Shown: positions 28,350 to 35,779 of the stretch, one piece after another
Numbering within the stretch: position 1 is the stretch's first letter
Layout: each line of letters starts with the position of its first letter
Source of the DNA: Anaeromyxobacter sp. Fw109-5
Lineage (GTDB): Bacteria > Myxococcota > Myxococcia > Myxococcales > Anaeromyxobacteraceae
Assembly (NCBI RefSeq): GCF_000017505.1
Contig: NC_009675.1
Location: forward strand, 1,302,001 to 1,366,000
DNA length: 64,000 bases
Direction: 5' to 3'
The notes under the pieces: model-generated
What the model was told of the DNA's origin: nothing
The model's input: the letters and a program-made list of their open reading frames with translations, nothing else
Databases searched by the model: none
Position numbers and translations under genes: made by a program

Positions 28350-28907
28350 ATGAAGAAGCTCGTCGCCGCCGCCCTCGCGCTCGCCGTCGCGCTCCCCGCC
28401 CACGCGAAGAAGGTCGCCGGAGTGGACTTCCCCGACGCCGTCGAGGTCGGAGGCCAGCAGCTCAAGCTGAACGGCGCCGGGCTGCGGAAGAAGTTCGTGG
28501 TCAAGGTGTACGCGGGCGGCCTCTACCTCGCGGCGCCGTCGCGCGACGCCGAGGCGATCGTCGCGGCGGACGCGCCGAAGCGCGTGAGGATGGTGTTCCT
28601 TCGCGACGTGAAGAAGGGCCAGATCATGGACGCCTACCGCGACGGCTTCCGCGCGAACTCGCGGGGGCCGAAGCTCGACGCGCTGCTCGAGCAGCTGAAG
28701 TCGATCGAGCCGGCCGTCCCGAACATGCGCGAGGGGGCCGAGATGTTCGTGACCTACGTGCCGGGGCAGGGGACCACGGTCAGCGCGGCGGGCGGCGGCC
28801 CGCCGGTGACGGTGCCGGGCAAGGACTTCGCAGACGCCATGTTCCGCAACTGGCTCGGCCGCGAGCCGGCGGACGGCGATCTGAAGAAGGCGCTCCTCGG
28901 GCGATAG
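28350..28907 (+). CDS. Exported chalcone-isomerase-like protein
   Basis: A 185-residue protein with a signal peptide (MKKLVAAALALAVALPAHA). The rest matches the bacterial chalcone-isomerase-like fold: VDFPDAVEVGGQQLKLNGAG, then RKKFVVKVYAGGLYL, MVFLRDVKKGQIMDAYRDGF and the C-terminal FADAMFRNWLGREPADGDLK. Bacterial members of this group are not flavonoid enzymes. They are exported proteins of unresolved function, thought to bind fatty acids or similar ligands. It stands between the liv operon and an acyl-CoA dehydrogenase. Confidence 0.87.
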   Translation: MKKLVAAALALAVALPAHAKKVAGVDFPDAVEVGGQQLKLNGAGLRKKFVVKVYAGGLYLAAPSRDAEAIVAADAPKRVRMVFLRDVKKGQIMDAYRDGFRANSRGPKLDALLEQLKSIEPAVPNMREGAEMFVTYVPGQGTTVSAAGGGPPVTVPGKDFADAMFRNWLGREPADGDLKKALLGR

Positions 28908-28962
28908 ACCGGCGCCGCAGCGGGCCCCCTCGGCGCGCTGGCGGGGCGCCGCCGGTCCGGGT

Positions 28963-30120
28963 ATGCGAGAGCGCATGCCCGGCCTCGACCCGTTCACCGA
29001 AGACCACCAGGCCTTCCGGCGCACCGTCCGCGACTTCTGCGAGAAGGAGCTCGCGCCGCACGCGCGCGCCTGGGACGCCGCGGCCACCTTCCCGCGCGAG
29101 CTGTTCCGCACCTTCGGCGAGCTCGGCTTCTTCGGCATCCGCCACCCGCCGGAGTGGGGTGGCTCCGGGCTCGACTGGTGGTACGTCGTCGCCTACGCCG
29201 AGGAGCTGGTCCGCTGCCGCAACGCCGGGCTCGCCATGGCCATGCTCGTGCACGGGGAGATGGCCATCCCCGTCATCGCCGACCTCGGCACCGAGGAGCA
29301 GAAGCGCGAGTTCCTCGCCCCGGCGATCCGCGGCGAGAAGGTCGCCGCGCTCGCCATCTCCGAGCCGGACGCGGGCTCCGACGTGGCGGCGATCCGCACC
29401 ACCGCCCGCCGCGACGGCGACGCTCTCGTCGTGAACGGCGCCAAGATGTGGATCACGAACGGCGCGCGGGCGGACTTCCTCACCATGGCGGTGCGCACCG
29501 GCGGCGAGGGGCACGAGGGGATCTCGCTCCTGCTCTTCCCCACCGACACGCCCGGCTTCCAGGTGTCGCGGACGCTCGAGAAGGTGGGGAACCCCTCGTC
29601 CGACACCGCGCTCCTCTTCTTCGAGGACTGCCGGGTCCCGGCGCGCTGGCTCCTCGGCGAGGAGAACCAGGGCTTCTACCACGTGATGGCGAACTTCCAG
29701 GGCGAGCGGCTCGTCGCGGCGGTGCAGGCGGTGGCCGGCATGCAGCTCATGGTGGAGGACGCGATGCGCTACGCCGGCGAGCGCAGCGCCTTCGGCCGGC
29801 CGCTCGCGCGCATGCAGGTGTGGCGGCACAAGCTCGCCGAGCACCTCACCGCCATCGAGGCGGCGCGCTGGCTCACGTACCGCGCCTGCGATCTGCTCCA
29901 GCGCGGGGAGCCGGCCGTGAAGGAGATCTCGATGGCGAAGCTCTTCGCCTGCGAGCTCGCGCAGCGGGTGGCGTACGACTGCATGCAGCTCCACGGCGGC
30001 ATGGGGTACGTCCTCGAGACCGACGTCGCGCGCGCCTGGCGCGACGTGCGCGTCATGACCATCGCGGGCGGCACGTCGGAGATCATGAAGGAGATCATCT
30101 CCCGCGCCGCGGGCCTCTAG
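28963..30120 (+). CDS. Acyl-CoA dehydrogenase
   Basis: A 385-residue FAD-dependent acyl-CoA dehydrogenase. It has ALAISEPDAGSDVAAIRTTA (FAD/substrate loop), KMWITNGARADF, ERSAFGRPLARMQ and the QLHGGMGYV segment. The position that carries the catalytic Glu in medium-chain enzymes is Gly here (IAGGTSEIMKE), as in long-chain and isovaleryl types. The base is then probably the Glu of QLMVEDAMRY. This points to a long-chain or branched-chain acyl-CoA substrate, which would suit the upstream liv genes. cutA follows 12 bases later. Confidence 0.93.
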   Translation: MRERMPGLDPFTEDHQAFRRTVRDFCEKELAPHARAWDAAATFPRELFRTFGELGFFGIRHPPEWGGSGLDWWYVVAYAEELVRCRNAGLAMAMLVHGEMAIPVIADLGTEEQKREFLAPAIRGEKVAALAISEPDAGSDVAAIRTTARRDGDALVVNGAKMWITNGARADFLTMAVRTGGEGHEGISLLLFPTDTPGFQVSRTLEKVGNPSSDTALLFFEDCRVPARWLLGEENQGFYHVMANFQGERLVAAVQAVAGMQLMVEDAMRYAGERSAFGRPLARMQVWRHKLAEHLTAIEAARWLTYRACDLLQRGEPAVKEISMAKLFACELAQRVAYDCMQLHGGMGYVLETDVARAWRDVRVMTIAGGTSEIMKEIISRAAGL

Positions 30121-30131
30121 CCGGAGCTGCC

Positions 30132-30449
30132 ATGGAAGACGCCCTCGTCGTCCTCGTCACCGCGCCGTCGCCCGAGCAGGCGGCGGAGCTCGCGCGCGCG
30201 CTCGTCGAGGAGCGCCTCGCCGCCTGCGGCAACGTCGTCCCCGCCGTGCGCTCGATCTACCGCTGGGAGGGGAAGGTCCACGACGACGCGGAGGCGCTGC
30301 TCGTGCTCAAGACGACGCGCGGCCGGTTCGAGGCGCTGCGCGAGCGCGTCCTGGCGCTCCACCCGTACGACGTGCCGGAGGTGCTCGCGCTGCCCGTCGA
30401 GGCGGGGAGCGCGCCCTACCTGGCGTGGCTCGCGGACGAGACGCGCTGA
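30132..30449 (+). CDS. cutA: CutA1-family divalent-cation tolerance protein
   Basis: A 105-residue CutA1 protein, a small trimeric ferredoxin-like fold. Family segments are LVTAPSPEQAAELARALVEE, RLAACGNVVPAVRSIYRWEG, LVLKTTRGRFEALRERV and the C-terminal HPYDVPEVLALPVEAGSAPY. It has been linked to copper tolerance, but its exact function remains open. It is 12 bases downstream of the acyl-CoA dehydrogenase gene. Confidence 0.95.
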   Translation: MEDALVVLVTAPSPEQAAELARALVEERLAACGNVVPAVRSIYRWEGKVHDDAEALLVLKTTRGRFEALRERVLALHPYDVPEVLALPVEAGSAPYLAWLADETR

Positions 30450-30471
30450 CCGGCGCCTCGCGGTGACCACG

Positions 30472-30523
30472 TTAACGCCGGCCCCTTAACGCCGGCGTGA
30501 ACGTCGCCGTTTACGCTCCGGCG
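30472..30523 (+). promoter_or_regulatory. Array of TTAACGCCGGC-type repeats upstream of the octaheme cytochrome gene
   Basis: Two perfect copies of TTAACGCCGGC (30472-30482 and 30486-30496) are followed by two degenerate ones (from 30498 TGAACGTCGCC and from 30511 TTACGCTCCGGC). Starts are 12-14 bases apart, close to one helical turn. The array is the most AT-containing part of the 240-bp gap before the cytochrome gene and could be a multi-site operator. Confidence 0.4.
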
Positions 30524-30689
30524 GGCTGGATCGATCTCTCGAGCGCGCGGATTCTGCGTGAGGGCGTACCGACCGTCGCGCTCCGCGCGAGGTCTGCGCG
30601 GCATGGGAGTTGCTCGAGGGGGCGCCGCTCGCGTCACTCCGTGCGCGGGTCCAACCAGCTCCGGTTCGTCACGACCAAGGAGACACACT

Positions 30690-32420
30690 TTGAACGGCAA
30701 CAAGTCCCTCGCCGCCGTCGCGCTCGGCGCGCTCCTCGCGCTCGCGGGCTGCAGCGACTCCGACGACGACGTCACCCCCAAGCTCACCTGCGCCGACAAG
30801 ACCTGCGGTCCGTGCGAGACGTGCGACGACTCGAGCGGCACGCCCGTGTGCGAGAGCGCCTGCACCGACGCCCAGATCTGCTTCGAGAACGCCTGCACGA
30901 CCGGGGCGGCGGTCCACGAGGCGCGCCTCACCGGCCCGTTCGCCGACGGCCCCGCCGTCACGGCCGCCTGCATCGGGTGCCACGAGGCGGAGGCCCAGGC
31001 CATGGTGGGGAGCGCCCACTTCAAGTGGTCCGGCCCCACGCCCAACCTCGCCGGCTACGAGGACCAGGCCGGCTTCGGCAAGAAGAACGTCATCAACAAC
31101 TTCTGCGTGTCGACCCCCTCCAACGAGAAGCGCTGCACGCAGTGCCACGCCGGCTACGGCTCGGACGTCCAGAAGGACGCGAACGGGAACGTCACCGCTC
31201 CCGCCGTCATCGCGTACCAGACGAGCGAGCCGGGCCGCGTGGACTGCCTCATCTGCCACGCCGACCTCTCGAAGGGCTACACCAAGGCGCCCGCCGCGTT
31301 CGGCGCCGCGGCGAAGGCCGGGTCGGTCCCCGCCGAGACCTCGCTCTCCGACGTGCTCGTCGCCTCCGCGAAGAGCGTCGGCACCCCGAGGCGTGACAAC
31401 TGCGGCTTCTGCCACTTCAACGCCGGCGGCGGCGACAACGTGAAGATGGGCGATCTCGGCTCGCCGCTGAAGAACCCGTCGCGGGACGCCGACGTCCACA
31501 TGGGCGGCGCGGAGGCGATGGTCTGCGCCGACTGCCACGCGGCGGAGAACCACCTCATCGGCGGCTCCGGCGTGTCCATCCCGGTGCTCGAGGCGGCGGC
31601 GAAGACCTGCACCGACTGCCACCCGCCCGCGCCCCACGCGAACTCCACGTACAACACCCACGCGAAGGCGATCGCCTGCCAGACCTGCCACATCCCCGAG
31701 TTCAGCCGGCAGATGGAGACGAAGGTCACCTGGAACTGGGATCTCGCGGGCTACAAGGACTGCAAGTACCCCGGCGCGCCGGCGGAGCTCGTCGCGGCGT
31801 GCGTGGGCGGCGCCGCGTCCATCCAGGTTCCCGAGGGACATCTCGAGTACAACTGGATGAAGGGCACGTTCCTGAAGCAGCAGAACGTGAAGCCGGTCTA
31901 CCGCTGGTACGACGGGAAGGCGTACCACGTGACGCTGAAGGACGCGGTCGACCCGGCCGCCGGAACGCCGGGCAATGAGCCGCTCGTCCTCGCCGAGCCG
32001 ACCGCCGCTGCCACGGCGGGCGCGAAGATCTACCCCTTCAAGGAGATGAAGGGACACCAGCCGGTGATGGCGGACGGCTCCTTCGTCATCGCCCCGCACG
32101 TGTTCGGCCCCGGCGGCTTCTGGGACGGGCCGACGATCCCGAACCCGGTCACCGCGGAGCAGCTCCAGGCCATCTGGAATGACGTGCTCACCGACGGCGC
32201 GATCGCCGCGGGCCAGCTCCAGGCGGGCGCGTCGCTCACCGACGCGGACTGGAAGTTTGCCGCCACCCGCATGTACATGAACATCAACCACGAGGTCGCG
32301 CCCAAGGCCGAGGCGCTCGTGTGCGCCGACTGCCACTTCGGGGGCACGCGGCTCGACGTCGCGGCGCTCGGCTACGCCTGCGCCGATCCGATGGACTGCG
32401 CGAAGCGCCCGAACCCGTAG
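30690..32420 (+). CDS. Octaheme c-type cytochrome, tetrathionate-reductase family
   Basis: A 576-residue lipoprotein with eight CXXCH heme sites: CIGCH, CTQCH, CLICH, CGFCH, CADCH, CTDCH, CQTCH and a final CADCH (residues about 94-549). The segment NNFCVSTPSNEKRCTQCHAG and the NINHEVAPK and YPFKEMKG segments are hallmarks of the octaheme tetrathionate reductase (Otr) family. The TTG start is supported by AAGGAG at 30677-30682, 7 bases away, and by a signal peptide ending in the lipobox LALAGC. A disordered acidic, Cys-containing linker follows. It probably reduces sulfur or nitrogen oxyanions in the envelope. No partner quinol oxidase is adjacent. Confidence 0.88.
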   Translation: MNGNKSLAAVALGALLALAGCSDSDDDVTPKLTCADKTCGPCETCDDSSGTPVCESACTDAQICFENACTTGAAVHEARLTGPFADGPAVTAACIGCHEAEAQAMVGSAHFKWSGPTPNLAGYEDQAGFGKKNVINNFCVSTPSNEKRCTQCHAGYGSDVQKDANGNVTAPAVIAYQTSEPGRVDCLICHADLSKGYTKAPAAFGAAAKAGSVPAETSLSDVLVASAKSVGTPRRDNCGFCHFNAGGGDNVKMGDLGSPLKNPSRDADVHMGGAEAMVCADCHAAENHLIGGSGVSIPVLEAAAKTCTDCHPPAPHANSTYNTHAKAIACQTCHIPEFSRQMETKVTWNWDLAGYKDCKYPGAPAELVAACVGGAASIQVPEGHLEYNWMKGTFLKQQNVKPVYRWYDGKAYHVTLKDAVDPAAGTPGNEPLVLAEPTAAATAGAKIYPFKEMKGHQPVMADGSFVIAPHVFGPGGFWDGPTIPNPVTAEQLQAIWNDVLTDGAIAAGQLQAGASLTDADWKFAATRMYMNINHEVAPKAEALVCADCHFGGTRLDVAALGYACADPMDCAKRPNP

Positions 32421-32430
32421 CGCGCCGCTC

Positions 32431-32484
32431 CTCGCCCGCCGGGCGAGACGGGGCCGCGGTCCGGACGAGCTCCGGGCCGCGGCC
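32431..32484. terminator. Two tandem hairpins between convergent genes
   Basis: The first hairpin is CTCGCCC-GCC-GGGCGAG (32431-32447). The second is GGCCGCGG (32452-32459) with CCGCGGCC (32477-32484), plus an inner CCGG/CCGG pair and a seven-base loop. They fill the gap between the cytochrome gene (+) and the zinc-ribbon gene (-) and could terminate both. Confidence 0.5.
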
Positions 32485-32521
32485 TCTCCCGTTGGCGCGG
32501 CGGCTCGCCCGCGCCGCGCCC

Positions 32522-32866
32522 TCACTTCTTGCGGAACAGCGCCTCCAGCGCGTCGCGCGGGTCGTCGTCCGCCGGCGCGGGTCCCTCGCCGAAGAGGGCC
32601 CCGAGCTGGTCGCGCGCCGCCCGCGAGCTCTTGCGCCGCCGCGAGGCGCCGTCCCCGAGCTGGAACAGGTCGCAGGCGTTCGAGGCGATCTTGTCGACGA
32701 TGTGCTCCGCGTGCGGCTCGCGGCACTCGTGCGCGGAGGACTCGTCGTAGTGCCGGCAGTTGATGCAGGCGTGCAGGTCGGAGTCGCACTCGGGACAGGT
32801 GGTCCGGCGTCCCACCGGCCCGTCGATGCGGACTGCCGCCCCGCAGGCGTGGCAGCTCGTGGGCAT
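32522..32866 (-). CDS. Zinc-ribbon protein, hypothetical
   Basis: A 114-residue protein with several metal knuckles: CHACG (5-9) with CPEC (about 24-27) forming a classic ribbon, then CINCRHY (about 34-40) and a further Cys in HECREP. The middle IVDKIASNACDLFQLGD segment is helical, and the tail has DDDPRDALEALFRKK. Such ribbon-plus-helix proteins recur in myxobacteria next to signalling genes, but the function is unknown. It is divergent from the kinase, 37 bases apart. Confidence 0.75.
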   Translation of the reverse strand: MPTSCHACGAAVRIDGPVGRRTTCPECDSDLHACINCRHYDESSAHECREPHAEHIVDKIASNACDLFQLGDGASRRRKSSRAARDQLGALFGEGPAPADDDPRDALEALFRKK

Positions 32867-32903
32867 GCCGCTATGATAGCCCCCGGCGGGGACGAGCGCC
32901 CGA

Positions 32904-34331
32904 TTGCGAAAGCCCATCCCATACGGCCGCTACCTGCTGCTCGACCGCATCGCGATCGGCGGCATGGCGGAGGTGTACGTGGCGGCCCGGCGCGACGACG
33001 CCTCCGGGCGGCTGTTCGCGCTCAAGCGGATCCTCCCCACCCTCGCGGAGGACGGTGAGTTCATCCAGATGTTCCTCGACGAGGCGCGGCTGGTCGTGCA
33101 GCTCGACCACCCCGGCCTCGTCTCCATCCACGAGCTCGGCAAGCACGGGGAGGGGTACTACATCGCGATGGACTACGTGCCCGGGCGCGACCTGCGCGCG
33201 CTCGTGGCGCGCGCCCGCGGACGCGGCGAGCGCCTGCCCCTGCCGCTGGCCGCCTACGTCGGCTGGCGCGTGGCGGACGCGCTCGATCACGCCCATCGCA
33301 AGCGCGACGCGCGCGGCACTCCGCTCCAGGTGGTGCACCGCGACGTCTCGCCGGCGAACGTGCTGCTCGGCTTCGACGGCTCGGTGCGCGTCATCGACTT
33401 CGGCATCGCGCAGGCCGCGCTCCGCACGCGCCGCGACGCCGCCCTCCGCGGGAAGTTCGGCTACATGAGCCCGGAGATGGCCGCGGGCGGGCCGGTGGAC
33501 CGGCGCTCCGACGTGTTCGCGCTCGGCGTGGTGCTGCACGAGCTGCTCACCGGCCTGCGGCTCTTCTCCGGCCCCTCCGAGCTCGCGGTGCTGGAGCAGG
33601 TCCGCCGCGCGGAGGTGGCGCCGCCCTCCCTGGTGAACCCGGCGGTGCCTCGGGGCCTCGACGCCATCGTCCTCAAGGCGCTCGCGCGCGATCCGGCCGA
33701 TCGCTTCGCCTGGGCGAGCGAGCTGCGCGACGCGCTCGTCCCCTGGACGCACGCGGGCTCGCCGGCCGGCGATCCCCCCGCGCTCGCCCGCTTCATGGCA
33801 CGCGCGTTCCCCGACGAGCTCCGGGCCGAGCTCGACCGGCTCGAGCGGCTGCGCCACGAGGAGCGGGCGCCCGCCGATCCCTCGCCGCCCGAGGAGACGC
33901 AGGTGATCGCGCTGCGGCTCGACGACCTCCCCGCCGCGCCGGCCCCGGCCCCCCTCGGCGCGGTGCGGGCCCTCCGGCGCCGCGGCGGGCGGGCGGCGCT
34001 CGCGGGCGGGGTGGTCGCGTCCCTCGCGCTCGCCGCGTCGCTCGTGTTCGCGGCGACCTCGCCCGGTGCGGACGGTCCTGCGGCCCCCGCGCCGCTCGCC
34101 GTCCCCGGCGCGACGGGCAGGCTGGTGGTGCAGCCGCGCGCGGCGGCGACGCTGGTCGTGGACGGGGAGCCGCGGCTGCCACCGCTCGCGCCGGACGAGG
34201 TGCGGGGGGTCCAGCTCGCGCCGGGGCGGCACCGGATCGAGCTGCGGACGCAGGACGGGCGCGCCGCGGGCGCGACGATCGAGCTCGCGGCCGGCCAGAC
34301 GGCCGCGCTGCTCGGGATCGAGCTGCGCTAA
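32904..34331 (+). CDS. Membrane Ser/Thr protein kinase with PEGA-like tail
   Basis: A 475-residue Hanks-type kinase. Residues 8-280 are the kinase domain, with Lys41 in FALKRI, catalytic HRDVSPANVLL (Asp147), and IDFGIA (165-170); the activation segment ends in SPE instead of APE. A membrane helix lies at about 365-390, and a periplasmic PEGA-like domain follows (GRLVVQPRAAATLVVDGEP, then LAPGRHRIELRT). The TTG start is required because the nucleotide-binding loop begins only seven residues in (GRYLLLDRIAIGGMAEVY). It probably senses an envelope signal. No substrate is adjacent. Confidence 0.9.
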   Translation: MRKPIPYGRYLLLDRIAIGGMAEVYVAARRDDASGRLFALKRILPTLAEDGEFIQMFLDEARLVVQLDHPGLVSIHELGKHGEGYYIAMDYVPGRDLRALVARARGRGERLPLPLAAYVGWRVADALDHAHRKRDARGTPLQVVHRDVSPANVLLGFDGSVRVIDFGIAQAALRTRRDAALRGKFGYMSPEMAAGGPVDRRSDVFALGVVLHELLTGLRLFSGPSELAVLEQVRRAEVAPPSLVNPAVPRGLDAIVLKALARDPADRFAWASELRDALVPWTHAGSPAGDPPALARFMARAFPDELRAELDRLERLRHEERAPADPSPPEETQVIALRLDDLPAAPAPAPLGAVRALRRRGGRAALAGGVVASLALAASLVFAATSPGADGPAAPAPLAVPGATGRLVVQPRAAATLVVDGEPRLPPLAPDEVRGVQLAPGRHRIELRTQDGRAAGATIELAAGQTAALLGIELR

Positions 34332-34334
34332 AAG

Positions 34335-34514
34335 CGGAGCCCGCTTGGTCTGAGTCGCGTAGCGAGGCGCACGATGGCGTCGGCGAGCCGGGCACACGAG
34401 GGCCGAGCAGCGGAGGCGTGCCTGAAAGGCACGTCGAGCAGCGCAGGGCCGAGTCTGCCCGGCGCAGCCAGCCAGCGCGCGCCGCAGTAGCGAATCAGGC
34501 CAAGTGGTCTCCGC
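34335..34514. repeat. 180-bp giant imperfect palindrome (MITE- or REP-like)
   Basis: The whole gap between two convergent genes is one imperfect inverted repeat. The terminal 25 bases (34335-34359 and 34490-34514) match in 21 of 25 positions. The apex is CGTGCCT-GAA-AGGCACG (34417-34433), almost exactly at the midpoint, and further pairing occurs within the arms (GCCGGGCA with its complement near 34460). As RNA it would fold into a ~180-nt hairpin in either direction, so it may serve as a bidirectional terminator. It may be an inserted non-autonomous repeat. Other copies in the genome are expected but cannot be checked here. Confidence 0.65.
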
Positions 34515-34515
34515 C

Positions 34516-35700
34516 CTAGCCCCGCAGCGCGTCGAGGGCCGCGGCGAGCTCCTCGGGCGCGGGCGGGCTCTCGGCGAGGTCCGCGGAGAGCACCGCCACC
34601 GTCTCGACGTCGAGCCGGATCCGCTCCCACTCCTCGGGCGGCACCGCCAGGAACGCCTCGACGATGGCCGGGTCGAACTGGGTGCCGTTGCAGCGGGTGA
34701 TCTCGGCGCGCGCGTGCTCGAACGGCCGGGCGCGCCGGTAGGGCCGGTCGCTCGTGATCGCGTCGAGCGTGTCGACCACGTGGAAGATGCGCGCCCCGAT
34801 GACGATCTCCTCGGCGCGCAGGCCGGCCGGGTACCCCGTGCCGTCCCACTTCTCCTGGTGCTGGAGGACGATCGAGGACGCCGGCCGCAGGTAGTCCACC
34901 CGCTGGAGCAGGGCCCAGCCGAGCTCGGGGTGGCGCTTCATCTCGCTCCACTCGTCGGTCGTGAGCGGCCCGGGCTTCAGCAGCACCCGGTCGCGCACGC
35001 CGATCTTGCCGATGTCGTGCAGGAGCGCGCCGTGCTCGATGGTGGTGAGCTCGGGCTCCGCGAGCCCGAGCTGCTGGGCCAGGCGACGCGCGAAGAGCGA
35101 CACGCGCCGCGAGTGCCACTGCGTCTCGGCGTCGCGGTAGTCGAGCGCGGCGATGAGCCCCTCGAGCAGCGCCTGGGTGCGGACGCGGACCATCTCCTCG
35201 AGGCGCGCGTTCATCTCGCGGAGCTGTCCGTTGTGGCGCTGGACCTCCCCGGTGAGCCGCTCGTTCTCGCGCCGCAGCCGGCCCGCCTCGGCCGCCTGGG
35301 TGACCGTCGTGACGAGCTCGGCCTGGTGCCAGGGCTTCGAGACGATCCGGTAGACCTCCCCCGAGTTCACCGCCTCGAGGGCGACGCGGAAGTCGTCCGC
35401 CGCCGTGCACAGGATGCGGATCGCCCCCGGGTAGCGCGCCCGTGCCTGGTTCAGGAAGGAGACGCCGTCCATCCCCGGCATCATGTAGTCGGAGATGATC
35501 ACCGCCGGCCGCTCCGCCTCGAGGGCCTCGAGGGCGGCGGCGGGGGAGGAGTAGCAGCGGGGCGCGAACCCCGAGCTCTCCAGGATGCGCGCGAGCGCCT
35601 TCAGGATGAGCTCGTCGTCGTCCACGACGAGCACCGCCTCGGGCGCGGGCGGCGGGGCGCAGGTCGGAGCGGGGCGGGGGGGCGCGGCGCGCGAGTCCAT
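34516..35700 (-). CDS. Response regulator with HD-GYP output
   Basis: A 394-residue two-domain protein. The receiver (about 20-140) has VVDDDELILK, the phospho-Asp in IISDYMMPGMDG and Lys in IVSKPW. A coiled-coil linker (about 145-180, RRENERLTGEVQRHNGQLRE) leads to an HD-GYP domain (about 185-370) with HDIGKIGVRD and QHQEKWDGTGYP. In the second motif the usual HHE is HQE, so one metal ligand may differ. It probably hydrolyses cyclic di-GMP on phosphorylation. The ATG at 35700 is chosen over an upstream one because the intervening residues are low-complexity. Confidence 0.88.
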   Translation of the reverse strand: MDSRAAPPRPAPTCAPPPAPEAVLVVDDDELILKALARILESSGFAPRCYSSPAAALEALEAERPAVIISDYMMPGMDGVSFLNQARARYPGAIRILCTAADDFRVALEAVNSGEVYRIVSKPWHQAELVTTVTQAAEAGRLRRENERLTGEVQRHNGQLREMNARLEEMVRVRTQALLEGLIAALDYRDAETQWHSRRVSLFARRLAQQLGLAEPELTTIEHGALLHDIGKIGVRDRVLLKPGPLTTDEWSEMKRHPELGWALLQRVDYLRPASSIVLQHQEKWDGTGYPAGLRAEEIVIGARIFHVVDTLDAITSDRPYRRARPFEHARAEITRCNGTQFDPAIVEAFLAVPPEEWERIRLDVETVAVLSADLAESPPAPEELAAALDALRG

Positions 35701-35779
35701 CGGGCGCGAATGATAGCGGCTCGCGCGCGGATACGCACGGGCCGCGCCTCCGCTCGCGGAGGGCGGCCCGGCCACGCGC

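Noticed and set aside
30690-32420. MtrC/OmcA decaheme or NrfA assignment for the cytochrome
   Set aside because: There are eight, not ten or five, CXXCH motifs, no CXXCK, and the NNFC/PSNEKRCTQCH segments point to the Otr family.
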